Shown here: positions 43,527 through 54,700 of the stretch, piece by piece
How positions within the stretch are numbered: position 1 is the first letter of the stretch
Layout: every line of letters starts with the position of its first letter
NCBI GenBank assembly: GCA_937981555.1
Contig: CALJOK010000004.1
Coordinates: 1-64,000, forward strand
Length of the DNA stretch: 64,000 bases
Source of the DNA: an uncultured Saprospiraceae bacterium
GTDB taxonomy: Bacteria > Bacteroidota > Bacteroidia > Chitinophagales > Saprospiraceae
Reading direction: 5' to 3'
The notes under the pieces: generated by a model
What the model was told of the DNA's origin: nothing
The model's input: the letters and a program-made list of their open reading frames with translations, nothing else
The model's database searches: none
Translations under genes and position numbers: made by a program

Positions 43527-44390
43527 ATGCAATCACCAATTTTAAAAATAGCTATTCAGAAATCAGGTCGTCTCAGCGATGATTCCATAAAATTGCTCAA
43601 AGAATGTGGCATCAAATTCAATAATGGAAAAAGCCAATTGGTCGCACCTTCCTCCAATTTCCCCATCGAAATATTGTACCTCCGAGTTGCTGACATTCCA
43701 CAATATGTCGCAGATGGAATTGCAGATATTGGCATCATTGGAGAGAATGTTTTTTTGGAAAAAAACGAAGATATTGAAAACGCCAAAGCACTCGGTTTTT
43801 CTAAATGTAGACTTTCTCTCGCCATCCAAAAATCTGAAACTTATACTGATCTTAGTTTTTTTGAAGGAAAAAAAATCGCTACTTCTTACCCCGTTATCCT
43901 TTCTAGTTTTTTAGCAAAAAATAATATCAAAGCAGACATTCACCAAATCAGCGGTTCCGTGGAAATCGCACCTAACATTGGTTTGGCAGATGCCGTCTGC
44001 GATATTGTGAGTACCGGAAGTACTTTGTTATCAAATGGTTTAAAGGAAGTAACTACCATTCTAAAATCACAAGCAGTCCTTGTCAGAAATAAAAACTTGA
44101 CTCTTGAAAAGGCACAGACTTTTAAAAAACTGCTCTTCCGAATTGATGCGGTACAAGCTGCCCAAACTTCAAAATATATTTTACTCAATGCTCCCACCGC
44201 TGCGATTCCTGAAATTGTAAAGATTCTTCCCGGAGCAAAAAGTCCTACCATTTTGCCATTAGCTTTGGAAGGATGGAGCTCGCTTCATTCTGTGGTTCAA
44301 GAAGAAACATTCTGGGATGTTATTGATGAACTTAAACTAAAAGGGGCAGAAGGAATTTTGGTTATCCCTATTGAAAAAATAATTGCGTAA
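43527..44390 (+). CDS. hisG: ATP phosphoribosyltransferase (long form)
   Basis: 287 residues; the first enzyme of histidine synthesis, joining ATP and PRPP. The opening LKIAIQKSGRLS and the PRPP-binding segment DIVSTGSTL near residue 159 are characteristic. The length and the C-terminal domain (from about residue 215, NAPTAAIPEIVKILPG...) identify the long form, which is feedback-inhibited by histidine and needs no HisZ. It is the first structural gene after the attenuator. Confidence 0.96.
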   Translation: MQSPILKIAIQKSGRLSDDSIKLLKECGIKFNNGKSQLVAPSSNFPIEILYLRVADIPQYVADGIADIGIIGENVFLEKNEDIENAKALGFSKCRLSLAIQKSETYTDLSFFEGKKIATSYPVILSSFLAKNNIKADIHQISGSVEIAPNIGLADAVCDIVSTGSTLLSNGLKEVTTILKSQAVLVRNKNLTLEKAQTFKKLLFRIDAVQAAQTSKYILLNAPTAAIPEIVKILPGAKSPTILPLALEGWSSLHSVVQEETFWDVIDELKLKGAEGILVIPIEKIIA

Positions 44391-44401
44391 AATAAATTCT
44401 G

Positions 44402-46771
44402 ATGAAAATTTATAACAATCCAAATTCACAAACATGGTCTTCTATCCTCGCTCGACCGACGATGGATACTCAAAGTTTGAATTCTACAGTTTCCGAAATT
44501 TTACAAAAAGTAAAAAATGAAGGAGATGCTGCTCTGAAATTTTTTAATAAAAAATTCGATCAAGTTGAGTTAGAATATATCGAAGTAACCGAAGAAGAGA
44601 TTGCAGCTGCCGAAAATCAATTAGATGAAAAATTAAAAAAAGCGATTCAAACAGCTTATCAAAATATCACTAAGTTTCACGCTGCGCAAAAAACAGAAAC
44701 ACTCGAAGTCGAAACGATGCCAGGAGTAAAGTGCTGGCAAAAAAGTGTTCCAATCGAAAAAGTAGGTCTTTACATTCCAGGCGGAACAGCACCACTTTTT
44801 TCAACAATCTTAATGTTAGGCATTCCTGCAAAAGTGGCTGGCTGTCAAGAAATCGTGATGTGCTCCCCTCCTCAAAAAGATGGAAAAATTAATGCCGCCA
44901 TGTTGTACACCGCACAACTAGTTGGTATCGAAAAAATATATAAAGTCGGTGGAGCACAAGCCATCGGCGCGATGACTTATGGAACAGAAACCATTCCTCA
45001 AGTTTATAAAATCTTCGGACCAGGCAATCAATTTGTGACGACCGCCAAGCAACTCGTCAGTCAGGAAGGCATGGCAATTGATATGCCTGCTGGGCCTTCT
45101 GAAGTTTTGGTTGTCGCTGATGAAACTTGCGAACCGAGTTTTGTCGCAGCCGATTTATTGTCGCAAGCAGAACACGGGATTGACAGTCAAGTCGTCTTGG
45201 TCACTTTCTCCGAAGAAACGGCAGAAGCAATTTTAACGGAAGGAGAACAGCAACTAAAACAACTTCCTCGAAGAAAGATTGCAGGTGAAGCCTTGGAAAA
45301 TAGTCCAGTAATTATTTTTGACAATAAGGCTTCTGCCTTAAAATTTATCAATGAATATGCACCCGAACATTTAATTATCGCCACCAAAGATGCAGATGAA
45401 TTTGCTGAAAAGATTATTAATGCAGGTTCTATTTTTATTGGAAATTTAACTCCTGAATCAGTTGGTGATTATGCCTCAGGAACGAATCACACTTTGCCGA
45501 CTAATGGTTTTGCCAAAAGTTATAGTGGTGTCAATCTAGATGCCTTTTCCAAAAAAATAACTTATCAAAAATTGACCGAAGAAGGTTTGAAAAACTTAGG
45601 CCCAACAGTAGAATTAATGGCGAAAGCAGAACAACTTGAAGGTCATAAAAATGCAGTAACTATAAGACTTAACAATATAAACACGGGGTCTAATAAATCA
45701 TCAAATGAAACTTTTCAAAAAAGAAAAATTCAAAATTTAGTTCGCCCCAATATTTTAAAAATGTCTGCTTACTCTTCTGCTCGAAATGAGTTTGAAGGAA
45801 CAGCAGAAGTCTTCTTGGATGCCAACGAAAATCCATATAACAATGGAATGAACCGTTATCCTGATCCTTTGCAAAGTGAGTTAAAAAGTAAAATTGGAGA
45901 GTGGCGAAATGTTCCTAAAGAGAATATTTTCTTGGGAAATGGGAGCGATGAAATTATTGGATTATTGCTGCAAACTTTTTGTCAGCCCAATAAAGATAGT
46001 GTGATTATTTTGCCTCCGACTTTTGGTGTTTATGAAGTAGCTGCAGCAATCGGAGAAGTGGAAGTGAAGAAAATTAATTTGGATAAAAATTTTCAGCCGA
46101 AGGTAAATGCCATTTTAAAAGCAGCAGATTCAAATGACAAAATTCTTTTTATCTGTTCACCCAACAATCCAACTGGGAATAGTTTTGATTTTGAAAAGAT
46201 AGAAAAATTGATTTTAGCGTTTGATGGAATTGTGGTCGTTGATGAAGCCTATATCGATTTTTCCAAAAACGATTCGTGCCTTTCTCTTTTGGAAAAAAAT
46301 AAGAACTTAGTCATTCTACAAACTTTTTCCAAAGCACTTGGAATGGCTGGAGCAAGATTAGGAATGGCATTCGCTTCCGAAGAGATCATCGACTTTTTGA
46401 ACAAAGTAAAAATGCCTTACAACATTAATGAACTCACTCAAAAAGCTGCATTCCAAGCATTGAAACAAAAAAACATTTTTAATCAACAGATCAAAACAAT
46501 TTTGGAGCAACGCATTTATTTAGAAACAGCATTGTCCAAATTCGATTTTATTGAAAAAATATTTCCTTCTGATGCTAATTTTTTATTGATAAAAGTTAGT
46601 GAACCGAATGAACTTTATCATTTTCTAGTATCCCGTAAAATCATTGTTAGGAATCGTTCTAAGCAAATTGGCTGCGAAGGTTGTATACGATTGACAATAG
46701 GTTTAGAAAAAGAAAATTTACGCTTAATTGAAACCCTAAAAGTTTATAGTCCTCAAATTATTTTAAAATGA
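44402..46771 (+). CDS. hisDC: fused histidinol dehydrogenase / histidinol-phosphate aminotransferase
   Basis: 789 residues in one frame. Residues 1-424 are histidinol dehydrogenase ([28 protein letters not shown] with the zinc/catalytic residues; [13 protein letters not shown] with His near residue 365). After a 20-residue polar linker rich in Asn and Ser (425-445), residues 446-789 are a PLP aminotransferase ([31 protein letters not shown] holding the Lys). These are normally two genes, hisD and hisC. No ATG lies at the expected hisC start in the fused frame, which favours a true fusion. It overlaps hisB by 4 bp (ATGA). Confidence 0.93.
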   Translation: MKIYNNPNSQTWSSILARPTMDTQSLNSTVSEILQKVKNEGDAALKFFNKKFDQVELEYIEVTEEEIAAAENQLDEKLKKAIQTAYQNITKFHAAQKTETLEVETMPGVKCWQKSVPIEKVGLYIPGGTAPLFSTILMLGIPAKVAGCQEIVMCSPPQKDGKINAAMLYTAQLVGIEKIYKVGGAQAIGAMTYGTETIPQVYKIFGPGNQFVTTAKQLVSQEGMAIDMPAGPSEVLVVADETCEPSFVAADLLSQAEHGIDSQVVLVTFSEETAEAILTEGEQQLKQLPRRKIAGEALENSPVIIFDNKASALKFINEYAPEHLIIATKDADEFAEKIINAGSIFIGNLTPESVGDYASGTNHTLPTNGFAKSYSGVNLDAFSKKITYQKLTEEGLKNLGPTVELMAKAEQLEGHKNAVTIRLNNINTGSNKSSNETFQKRKIQNLVRPNILKMSAYSSARNEFEGTAEVFLDANENPYNNGMNRYPDPLQSELKSKIGEWRNVPKENIFLGNGSDEIIGLLLQTFCQPNKDSVIILPPTFGVYEVAAAIGEVEVKKINLDKNFQPKVNAILKAADSNDKILFICSPNNPTGNSFDFEKIEKLILAFDGIVVVDEAYIDFSKNDSCLSLLEKNKNLVILQTFSKALGMAGARLGMAFASEEIIDFLNKVKMPYNINELTQKAAFQALKQKNIFNQQIKTILEQRIYLETALSKFDFIEKIFPSDANFLLIKVSEPNELYHFLVSRKIIVRNRSKQIGCEGCIRLTIGLEKENLRLIETLKVYSPQIILK

Positions 46772-47910
46772 AAAAAGTACTTTTTATAGATAGAGATGGC
46801 ACACTCGTCATCGAACCACCTGTTGATTATCAACTCGATGCTTTGGAGAAATTAGAATTTTATCCGAAGGTTTTCCAATATCTTTCGCGCATTGTGGCAG
46901 AGCTTGATTTTGAATTAGTGATGGTTACTAATCAAGATGGACTGGGAACGGAATCTTTTCCAGAAGAAACTTTTCACCCTCCACATAATATGATGATGAA
47001 GGCATTTTCTAATGAAGGCATTGAATTTAAAGAAGTCATCATCGACAAAACTTTCCCTCACGAAAATGCTCCAACTCGAAAACCTCAAACTGGATTACTC
47101 ACTCATTATGTGACTAGCGAGTATGATTTAGAAAGTTCATTCGTCATCGGCGACCGATTATCGGACATGCAGTTAGCCGTTAATTTAGGCGCAAAAGGAA
47201 TTTATATCAATGATGCTCAACCACATACTGATGCAGATGCACAAAATAATATTGACTCTAAAAAAGTAACCGAAGCTATTGCCTTGACCACAACTGAGTG
47301 GCGTGACATTTATTTTTTATTAAAAATTCCACCACGTAAAAGTACTGTTATAAGAACGACCAAAGAGACAGATATTCTAATAAATCTCAATCTAGATGGC
47401 GAAGGAAAATCTAAAAACGAAACCGGTATTGGCTTTTTCGACCACATGTTAGATCAGTTGGCGCGGCATTCAGGTTGCGATTTGGAAGTGACGGTAAAAG
47501 GTGATTTACACATTGACGAACACCACACGATTGAAGATACGGCATTGGCATTGGGTGAAGCTTTCGCGAAAGCATTGGGTAATAAAATGGGTATCGAACG
47601 TTACGGTTTTTGTTTACCGATGGATGATTGTTTGGCGCAAGTGGCGATTGATTTTGGAGGAAGGAGTTGGTTGGTTTGGGAGGCAGAATTTAAACGAGAG
47701 ATGATTGGTCAGATGCCAACGGAAATGTTTTATCACTTTTTTAAATCATTTACGGATACAGCAAAATGTAATTTAAATATCAAAGTGGAAGGTACCAATG
47801 AGCATCACAAAATCGAAGCGATTTTTAAAGCTTGGGCGAAGTCGATAAAAATGGCGAAGCAACGAGATATGAATAATCAACAATTACCCAGTACAAAAGG
47901 AATCTTATAA
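46768..47910 (+). CDS. hisB: bifunctional histidinol-phosphatase / imidazoleglycerol-phosphate dehydratase
   Basis: 380 residues. The N-terminal HAD domain (FIDRDGTL at residues 6-13) removes phosphate from histidinol phosphate. The C-terminal domain (from about 190, [16 protein letters not shown]) is the dehydratase, with [12 protein letters not shown] and [10 protein letters not shown] carrying the metal-binding His residues. This two-domain form is typical of Bacteroidota and Gammaproteobacteria. It is coupled to the upstream fusion gene by ATGA and followed after 1 bp by hisH. Confidence 0.95.
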   Translation: MKKVLFIDRDGTLVIEPPVDYQLDALEKLEFYPKVFQYLSRIVAELDFELVMVTNQDGLGTESFPEETFHPPHNMMMKAFSNEGIEFKEVIIDKTFPHENAPTRKPQTGLLTHYVTSEYDLESSFVIGDRLSDMQLAVNLGAKGIYINDAQPHTDADAQNNIDSKKVTEAIALTTTEWRDIYFLLKIPPRKSTVIRTTKETDILINLNLDGEGKSKNETGIGFFDHMLDQLARHSGCDLEVTVKGDLHIDEHHTIEDTALALGEAFAKALGNKMGIERYGFCLPMDDCLAQVAIDFGGRSWLVWEAEFKREMIGQMPTEMFYHFFKSFTDTAKCNLNIKVEGTNEHHKIEAIFKAWAKSIKMAKQRDMNNQQLPSTKGIL

Positions 47911-47911
47911 A

Positions 47912-48520
47912 ATGAAAGTAGCGATCATAGATTACAATGCAGGGAATGTTCAGTCGGTCAAATTTGCTTTGGAGCGATTGGGCTTGAACGGAATTTTGAC
48001 AAATAACTCGGAAGAAATTTTGAGTGCAGACAAAGTTATTTTCCCTGGTGTTGGTGAAGCGAATTCGACGATGAAGCATTTGCGAAAATTAGGTTTGGAA
48101 AAAGTGATTCCCAATTTAAAGCAACCCGTTTTGGGCGTTTGTCTTGGCATGCAATTGATGTGTAGTCACTCCGAAGAAAACGATACAGATTGCTTGAATA
48201 TCATCCCACAAAAGGTAATTCGATTTCGTCCAAATTCACAAGAAATCAAAGTTCCGCATGTTGGTTGGAATAAAATATTGGTTAAAAATGATTCGTGGAT
48301 TTCGGAAAACATTTCGGAAGAGTATGTTTATTTCGTTCACAGTTATTTTGTGGAGGTGGGAGATTTCACCATTGCTACTACAGATTATGTACAACCATTT
48401 TCGGCAGCTTTGCAAAAAGATAATTTTTACGCAACTCAATTTCATCCTGAAAAATCAGGAAGTGTTGGCGAGCAAATTTTAAAAAATTTTTTAAACATAA
48501 AACAAATCAAAACAACATGA
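47912..48520 (+). CDS. hisH: imidazole glycerol phosphate synthase, glutamine amidotransferase subunit
   Basis: 202 residues, class I glutamine amidotransferase. The Cys nucleophile lies in LGVCLGMQL near residue 77, and the His-Glu pair in QFHPEKSG near residue 183. It supplies ammonia to HisF. It overlaps hisA by 4 bp. Confidence 0.95.
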   Translation: MKVAIIDYNAGNVQSVKFALERLGLNGILTNNSEEILSADKVIFPGVGEANSTMKHLRKLGLEKVIPNLKQPVLGVCLGMQLMCSHSEENDTDCLNIIPQKVIRFRPNSQEIKVPHVGWNKILVKNDSWISENISEEYVYFVHSYFVEVGDFTIATTDYVQPFSAALQKDNFYATQFHPEKSGSVGEQILKNFLNIKQIKTT

Positions 48521-49233
48521 AAATAATTCCAGCAATCGATATCATAGATGGAAAATGTGTGCGTCTCACGCAAGGCGATTACGCTCAAAAAAAAGTGTAC
48601 AACGAAAACCCACTTGAAGTGGCAAAAGAATTTGAAGCTGCAGGAATCACGAATTTGCACTTGGTAGATTTGGACGGAGCGAAAGCGAGTCGAATTATTA
48701 ATTATAAGGTTTTAGAAGAAATCGCTTCGCAAACAAATTTAAAAATTGACTTCGGTGGTGGTTTAAAATCCAATGAAGATTTGAAAATCGCTTTCGATTC
48801 AGGAGCCAATCAAATTACTGGAGGAACGATTGCGGTGAAAAATCCTGAACTATTTTTGGGTTGGTTACAAGAATATGGTAGCGAAAAAATCATCCTCGGC
48901 GCTGATGTTAAGAATGGAAAAATCGCTACGAATGGTTGGCAAGAAGAAAGCGATATTGAGTTAATGGACTTTTTAGAAATCTATTTGGAAGGAGGAATCA
49001 AATATGTGATCTGCACCGATATTTCCAAAGATGGATTGCTGCAAGGAAGTGCGATAGATCTGTACACAAAAATCAAAGATGAATTTCCAAACATAAAATT
49101 AATTGCAAGTGGCGGAGTCGTGAGTATGGAAGAATTAGAAAAACTGAAAGAATTAAATATACACGGAGCAATTGTTGGGAAAGCGATTTATGAACAAAAA
49201 ATTAAATTGACTGAACTCACTAATTTTATTTAA
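48517..49233 (+). CDS. hisA: ProFAR isomerase
   Basis: 238 residues, a (beta/alpha)8 barrel with the half-barrel phosphate loops FGGGLKS and ASGGVVS. The catalytic Asp pair lies in [13 protein letters not shown] (residue 8) and [10 protein letters not shown] (near residue 126). It isomerises ProFAR to PRFAR. Coupled to hisH by ATGA and to hisF by a 1-bp gap. Confidence 0.95.
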   Translation: MKIIPAIDIIDGKCVRLTQGDYAQKKVYNENPLEVAKEFEAAGITNLHLVDLDGAKASRIINYKVLEEIASQTNLKIDFGGGLKSNEDLKIAFDSGANQITGGTIAVKNPELFLGWLQEYGSEKIILGADVKNGKIATNGWQEESDIELMDFLEIYLEGGIKYVICTDISKDGLLQGSAIDLYTKIKDEFPNIKLIASGGVVSMEELEKLKELNIHGAIVGKAIYEQKIKLTELTNFI

Positions 49234-49234
49234 A

Positions 49235-49990
49235 ATGCTAGCAAAAAGAATCATTCCTTGCCTCGACATCAAAGATGGGCGTACTGTCAAAGGTGTAAAT
49301 TTCGTCGGACTCCGAGATGCAGGTGACCCTGTCGAACTAGGCAAACTTTACAGCCAACAAGGGGCTGACGAACTCGTTTTTCTCGACATTACCGCAACGG
49401 TTGACAAAAGGAAAACACTTTCAGACCTAGTGAAAAAGATTGCAAAAAACATCAACATTCCTTTTACCGTAGGTGGTGGAATTCGTTCTGTCGAAGATGC
49501 AAATGTATTGTTACAATCTGGAGCAGATAAAATTTCTGTCAATTCAGCAGCTGTTCGAGATCCACAATTAATAAATGGTTTAGCAGAAAACTTCGGAAGT
49601 CAATTTGTGGTCGTAGCAATTGATGCCAAGTTATTTGAAGGGGAATGGAAAGTACATTTGAATGGTGGACGAATTCCAACAGAACTCAATTTATTGGACT
49701 GGGCAAAGGAATGTGAAAGTCGTGGTGCTGGTGAAATATTATTTACTTCGATGAATAACGATGGAACAAAAAAAGGTTTTGAAAATGAGATGCTCGCCAA
49801 ATTGTCCAATCAACTTTCTATTCCAATTATTGCTTCGGGCGGTGCAGGTTCTATGGAACATTTCTATGACGTATTTACCGAAGGAAAAGCGGACGCAGGA
49901 TTAGCTGCTAGTATTTTTCATTTTAAAGAAATAGAAATTTTGGATTTAAAAAGATATTTAAATAAAAAAGGAATTCCAGTCAGGGTTTAA
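49235..49990 (+). CDS. hisF: imidazole glycerol phosphate synthase, cyclase subunit
   Basis: 251 residues, a (beta/alpha)8 barrel. It opens [19 protein letters not shown] (catalytic Asp at residue 11) and has VGGGIRS, the second Asp in [11 protein letters not shown] near residue 173, and ASGGAGS. It makes imidazole glycerol phosphate and AICAR with HisH. Confidence 0.96.
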   Translation: MLAKRIIPCLDIKDGRTVKGVNFVGLRDAGDPVELGKLYSQQGADELVFLDITATVDKRKTLSDLVKKIAKNINIPFTVGGGIRSVEDANVLLQSGADKISVNSAAVRDPQLINGLAENFGSQFVVVAIDAKLFEGEWKVHLNGGRIPTELNLLDWAKECESRGAGEILFTSMNNDGTKKGFENEMLAKLSNQLSIPIIASGGAGSMEHFYDVFTEGKADAGLAASIFHFKEIEILDLKRYLNKKGIPVRV

Positions 49991-50008
49991 TTAAAAAACG
50001 TAAATGTA

Positions 50009-50605
50009 ATGTTAGAAAACTTAGATTTTGAAAAAGTAAATGGTTTGATGCCTTGCATTATTCAAGACCATGTGACTCAAAAAGTACTTATGCTTGGGTA
50101 TATGAACGAGGAAGCTTTGAAAAAAACACAAATTGAAAATCGAGTTACTTTTTTTTCCAGAACAAAAAATAGATTGTGGACAAAAGGGGAAACTTCGGGT
50201 AATTTTTTAAATGTAAAAAGCATCACCTCCGATTGCGACAACGATACTCTTTTGATAAAAGTTAACCCTGTAGGAGAAGTTTGCCATACTGGTTCTGATA
50301 CTTGTTTTGATGAAAAAAATGAAGGAGATGCATTCTTGTTTCACCTTGAAAAAGTAATTCAAGATCGAAAAAACAATCCTTCAGAAAAATCATACACCTC
50401 TGAGCTTTTCCAAAAAGGAATTAATAAAATCGCTCAAAAAGTAGGTGAAGAAGCTGTCGAAATTGTCATCGAAGCGAAAGACGATAATGATGATTTATTC
50501 CTAGGTGAAGCTGCTGATTTGATGTACCACTATTTAGTTTTATTGGCTGCAAAAAATAAAGATTTGGAAGATGTAATTAATGTTCTCCGAAGCCGTCACA
50601 CGTAA
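50009..50605 (+). CDS. hisIE: bifunctional phosphoribosyl-AMP cyclohydrolase / phosphoribosyl-ATP pyrophosphatase
   Basis: 198 residues. The cyclohydrolase domain (1-105) shows YMNEEAL, FSRTKNRLWTKGETSGN and the Cys/Asp metal site SDCDNDTLL. The pyrophosphatase domain (110-198) shows KVGEEAVEIVIEA, with its metal-binding Glu residues. It is the last gene of the operon; a terminator-like hairpin lies about 120 bp downstream. Confidence 0.95.
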   Translation: MLENLDFEKVNGLMPCIIQDHVTQKVLMLGYMNEEALKKTQIENRVTFFSRTKNRLWTKGETSGNFLNVKSITSDCDNDTLLIKVNPVGEVCHTGSDTCFDEKNEGDAFLFHLEKVIQDRKNNPSEKSYTSELFQKGINKIAQKVGEEAVEIVIEAKDDNDDLFLGEAADLMYHYLVLLAAKNKDLEDVINVLRSRHT

Positions 50606-50943
50606 TTTATTCCAAAAAAAATAACCGTTCTCTAATCAAGGAAAACGTTAAGATTAACTGGATTTGAGAAAAATAAAAAGACTTTTGAACTCAAATAATC
50701 ACCTCAAAAACCTATGTCACAAAAACACCTTGCATTTTTTTAAATTTTGCAAGGCATTTTTTATTTAAAAAATAGTCAACCATTCTCAAAAACATACGTA
50801 AACATTGACTTCTTAAGTGTTTTGCAAAAAGGAAAAAATAAGCTATTATTGTGATTAACAAATAGTTAATTTCGCCATATCATTGGCTTTATTTTTGTAA
50901 ATATTTTACAATCAAACCGGATAAACATCCTTAAGGAAACATT
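50606..50943 (+). other. intergenic region after the his operon: terminator and a promoter
   Basis: The 338-bp gap holds a hairpin (CCTTGCA 50728-50734 with TGCAAGG 50748-50754, extended by A/T pairs) followed by CATTTTTTATTT, the likely his terminator. TATTTTTG at 50890-50897 is a TAnnTTTG box for the next gene. The rest shows nothing recognisable. Confidence 0.6.
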
Positions 50944-51450
50944 ATGACATTAGGAGATTTTTTTACTTTACTAGGCGAGAACTCATTTTACGTTGTTTTA
51001 TATTTTACTTTAATTCCAATAACTGCCTTTATTTCAGGTCTTATGGGGAAGAATGAAGGACATCTTTCTCCTTGGAAATATTTGTATTCAACGTTGATTT
51101 ATTTGGTTTGTATTCCAGGAATTTTTGCCATTACGCTCAATGTTTATAAATTTTTATTTGAGCGAGGAAGTATTTTAGCACTCAATATTTTTACGCAAAT
51201 TCTTCCCATCATTTCCATGATTGCCACTTTATTAATTATCCGTAGCTCCGTAAGTTTGGATCGAGTTCCTGGTTTTGGAAAACTCTCAGGGATGGCTACG
51301 ATGATTTTAGTATTATTTACTCTCATGTGGTTTTTAGAAAAAACACGAATCATTGTTTTTTCTTACATGCCGATTGGGTATTTCTTTTTACTCTTAATTG
51401 TCCTCCTAGTTATTTTCCGATTTGGTTGGTCAAAAATGATGAGAGCTTAA
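50944..51450 (+). CDS. integral membrane protein of unknown function
   Basis: 168 residues with about five membrane helices (near 14-34, 44-66, 76-96, 110-128 and 136-158) and a short polar loop GLMGKNEGHLSPWKY between the first two. A ribosome site AAGGAAA precedes the ATG. It resembles small uncharacterised Bacteroidota membrane proteins. No neighbour suggests a function. Confidence 0.65.
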   Translation: MTLGDFFTLLGENSFYVVLYFTLIPITAFISGLMGKNEGHLSPWKYLYSTLIYLVCIPGIFAITLNVYKFLFERGSILALNIFTQILPIISMIATLLIIRSSVSLDRVPGFGKLSGMATMILVLFTLMWFLEKTRIIVFSYMPIGYFFLLLIVLLVIFRFGWSKMMRA

Positions 51451-51594
51451 AAAATTCTTTTGACTTAATTTATTTTTGAAAAAAGTAAACACGCACTAAC
51501 TATGATATTTTAAATGTCATTTTTTCACATAAGATTTTTTATAATTTAAAAAATCGCAAAGAATTTCTTTAAAAGAAATTCAAAGACCGAGCTT

Positions 51595-53808
51595 TTGCCT
51601 AGAAAACTTATTATAATTTCCACATCACTTTTAATCTTGATGGTAAATACCATTCATGGACAAGACCGCTCTATCTCTCCTCTAAAAATTTCTACTTCAA
51701 TTCAACTAGATGGAATTCTTGATGAAGCAACTTGGGCAAGCGCATCAACCGCTTCTGACTTTCAAATGCATTATCCTTACGATTCTCTCAAAGCATCTTC
51801 TTCGACGGAAGTAAAAATACTTTTTGATGAAAATAATTTATACATCGGAGCGATTTGCAAAAATGCTTTGCCTACTAAATATGTCATTCAATCTTTAAAA
51901 CGAGATTTTGATTTTAGAGAAAATGATGCGTTCATTGTCTTTCTAGATTTATTTAATGATGCTGCTGGCGGAATGACTTTTGGTGTAAATCCAAAAGGAG
52001 TGCAGCGAGATGGAATCATTCCACGTGGAGGAACGAAGGGGGTGCAACTCAATTGGGATGGACTATGGAAAGCAGAAGTTTTCCAAAATCCTGATGGAAA
52101 ATTTTGGTCAGTCGAAATGGAAATTCCACTCAAGACTTTGAGGTTTTCTAATAATAACTTCACTTGGGGTGTCAATTTTGCACGCAATGATTTGAGTAAA
52201 AATGAAGTCTCCACCTGGTCACCAGTCACTCGTGGGTTTGAAGTGGCCACCTTATCTCAAGCTGGAAAAATCAATTGGACGACTTTGCCAACTCCTCAAA
52301 ATTCTAAAATTACCTTCATCCCATATTCTGCAATTAGCTCTGAGAAAGATTATCATAACAATACTCCTACAAATTTAAAACCCAAAATTGGATTAGATGC
52401 GAAAGTCGCATTAACCTCTTCTTTGAGTTTTGACTTTACGATCAATCCTGATTTTTCGCAGGTCGAAGTAGATCAACAAGTAATTGATTTAAATCGGTTT
52501 GAATTATTCTTCCCAGAAAAAAGGTTATTGTTTTTGGAAAATAGCGACTTGTTTTCAGGTTTGGGAAATAGTCGAGTTCGACCTTATTTTTCAAGACGCA
52601 TCGGAAGTGCTGGAGCAAACCCTGTCCCTATTTATTTTGGTGCAAGACTGAGTGGAAAACTAAATAAAGATTGGCAAATTGGATTGATGACGGTGCAAAC
52701 AGGAGGCGTAGAATCAGTCGGCAAAGAATCTCAAAACTATTCTATCGCAGCAATCCAAAAAACAATTTGGGGTGGTTCTAGTGTCACCGCTTTTTTAGCA
52801 AATAGACAAGGCATTGATGGATATTATATCAATAAAAATAATTTCAATCGAGTAGGAGGATTGGAATTTGATTTTCGTTCTAGAAATTCACTTTGGACTG
52901 GAAAGGCATTTTTACATTATTCTAATTCGGATGGAGAAAATTCAAACGACCTTGCCTACGACGGAAAAATAAGATATAGATCAAAAAAAGCTTCGCTCTT
53001 TTTTGGAATTGATGGTGTAGGAAAAAATTATTTGACAGACATGGGATATGTGCCTCGCCTCTTCCATGAATACCAAGATACTATCCACCAAATTGCTTAC
53101 AATCAAATTAGAAGTAATGGCTACTATCGCTTTTTCTCAAAAAATAAAAAAAGTAAAATTGATTTTTGGAGCGTAAAATTTGATGTCAATATTTTTACGG
53201 ACAAGGCTAGTTTTGCCTACCAAGAACATGATACTGATTTAGGTTTGACTTTAAGATTTTTAAATTCGAGCGAATTAGCCTTAATAGCTTATCATTATTC
53301 ACCAAGATTATTTTTTCCTTTTGTCCTAAATGGTTTAGACTTCCCATTCGCGGCAGGTAATTATCCTAATCGAAAACTTTCTTTGTCTTTCGACTCTGGA
53401 AAATTAAATCGATTTCATTGGTCTAGCCAAATTGGGTTTGGTGGAGAGTATGAAGGCAAGCGTTTTGACTTTAGGGGTGAATTAAATTATCGTTTTAAAA
53501 ATTTCATTACCGCTGGTTTTAATTTTTCCCAACAAAATCTTTCTGGCTTTTCAGAAAACTATGGCGATGCTAATTTTTCATTGGTCGGTTCAAAGTTCGA
53601 AATATCCTTTAATCGAAATTTATTTTTCACCACCTTTCTACAATACAACACTCAGACCGACAACTTTAATATCAACAGTCGATTCAATTGGCGATTTAAA
53701 CCAATGTCGGATTTGTACTTAGTTTATACTGAAAATTATTTGACAGGAAATTTGAATGTGAAAAATAGAGCTTTAGTTTTGAAAGTCAATTATTGGTTGA
53801 ACTTGTAA
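51595..53808 (+). CDS. DUF5916 outer-membrane protein with CBM9-like N-terminal domain
   Basis: 737 residues from a TTG start at 51595; no in-frame ATG precedes the conserved body. A signal peptide follows directly (LIIISTSLLILMVNTIHGQ). Residues 35-230 form the CBM9-like domain (LDGILDEATWASA, FDENNLYIGAICKN). The remainder is a beta-barrel-like region with the DUF5916 signature FSQVEVDQQVIDLNRFELFFPEKRLFFLEN-type core near residues 290-325, ending in an aromatic strand (LVLKVNYWLNL). It is probably an outer-membrane barrel; the cargo is unknown. A 9-bp-stem hairpin lies at 51561-51581 just upstream. Confidence 0.85.
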   Translation: MPRKLIIISTSLLILMVNTIHGQDRSISPLKISTSIQLDGILDEATWASASTASDFQMHYPYDSLKASSSTEVKILFDENNLYIGAICKNALPTKYVIQSLKRDFDFRENDAFIVFLDLFNDAAGGMTFGVNPKGVQRDGIIPRGGTKGVQLNWDGLWKAEVFQNPDGKFWSVEMEIPLKTLRFSNNNFTWGVNFARNDLSKNEVSTWSPVTRGFEVATLSQAGKINWTTLPTPQNSKITFIPYSAISSEKDYHNNTPTNLKPKIGLDAKVALTSSLSFDFTINPDFSQVEVDQQVIDLNRFELFFPEKRLLFLENSDLFSGLGNSRVRPYFSRRIGSAGANPVPIYFGARLSGKLNKDWQIGLMTVQTGGVESVGKESQNYSIAAIQKTIWGGSSVTAFLANRQGIDGYYINKNNFNRVGGLEFDFRSRNSLWTGKAFLHYSNSDGENSNDLAYDGKIRYRSKKASLFFGIDGVGKNYLTDMGYVPRLFHEYQDTIHQIAYNQIRSNGYYRFFSKNKKSKIDFWSVKFDVNIFTDKASFAYQEHDTDLGLTLRFLNSSELALIAYHYSPRLFFPFVLNGLDFPFAAGNYPNRKLSLSFDSGKLNRFHWSSQIGFGGEYEGKRFDFRGELNYRFKNFITAGFNFSQQNLSGFSENYGDANFSLVGSKFEISFNRNLFFTTFLQYNTQTDNFNINSRFNWRFKPMSDLYLVYTENYLTGNLNVKNRALVLKVNYWLNL

Positions 53809-53833
53809 TATTAGACTTTAACTCAACCACCAA

Positions 53834-54700
53834 TCAAAATCGATAATTCCGATACTCCCCTATCCTTATACTAGTCCAATTTTCCACCTTTTTCAACAAC
53901 CAATTTTTCCAACTCATTTTCTTTTTCGTCGGATCAAACGAAAAATCCCAATTCACTTTTTCAATTCTTTCTTCCATCACTATCGGGTGTGTTCCTTCAT
54001 ATTTTTTTAACGCATCAATTTGCGAATAATCAAAAGCATCGACATCTGGAATCTTTTCTGCCACCCAATCATCAGAATGCCACAACTTATTAAAATTCTT
54101 TTGTTTCAATTGTTGATGTTTTGGATGCTTTACCCAACCGTAATGAAAAATTGCTGCATCTATTAATTTCACTTTTAACTTCTTCCCATTTTTTCTAAAA
54201 CCTTGCGCATCTTTCCATGAGTGAATATTTTTATCATTGCGAATAATTCGTACTTCACGACGATACCATTTTCGAGAATCTCCTACATAATCATATGAGC
54301 CATAAAAATGTTGGTAATTAAATAACAATGCTTCTACATTTTTATTATCTATATGAAACTGCATTTGCTTTTTGATTTCATCGTGGTATTTTTCATGAAC
54401 AACTTCATCTCCTTGAATATAAAAACACCAATCAAATTCTTTCCCAATTGCAGCAAAAGCTTTATTCGTTTCCTCAGCCAACACAGCTCCTCCTTCTCGT
54501 AAACTTTCATCCCAAATAGTTTCGATAATTTTTATTTTATCCGAATCAATTGTTTGAAGTAATTTCAATGTATCATCCTCCGATTTCCCAACCGCAACAA
54601 CTACTTGATCACAAACGGGTAAAATAGACTGAATCGCCTCCACAATTGGGTAGTCATACTTTATCGCATTTTTAACAAAAGAAAAACCGCAAACCTTCAT
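53834..54700 (-). CDS. family 2-like glycosyltransferase
   Basis: 288 residues with a GT-A-like N-terminal half. VCGFSFVKNA at the start, the diphosphosugar-binding region VVVAVGKSEDDT, and a DxD-like site in FYIQGDEVVHEKYHDEI near residue 97. The C-terminal part (FHYGWVKHPKHQQLKQKNF) matches a group of Bacteroidota glycosyltransferases. No membrane helix, so it is cytoplasmic or peripheral. Not linked to a sugar cluster here. Confidence 0.8.
   Translation of the reverse strand: MKVCGFSFVKNAIKYDYPIVEAIQSILPVCDQVVVAVGKSEDDTLKLLQTIDSDKIKIIETIWDESLREGGAVLAEETNKAFAAIGKEFDWCFYIQGDEVVHEKYHDEIKKQMQFHIDNKNVEALLFNYQHFYGSYDYVGDSRKWYRREVRIIRNDKNIHSWKDAQGFRKNGKKLKVKLIDAAIFHYGWVKHPKHQQLKQKNFNKLWHSDDWVAEKIPDVDAFDYSQIDALKKYEGTHPIVMEERIEKVNWDFSFDPTKKKMSWKNWLLKKVENWTSIRIGEYRNYRF

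Noticed and set aside
45675-45740. hisD-hisC joined by a sequencing error
   Set aside because: The fused frame has no hisC start codon at the junction and has a plausible polar linker. The nearest ATG in another frame leads to a stop within a few codons. Re-sequencing would still settle it.
51561-51581. Hairpin GAATTTCTT-TAA-AAGAAATTC as a terminator
   Set aside because: No T tract follows on the plus strand, and it sits just ahead of the DUF5916 start. It may be only a leader structure.
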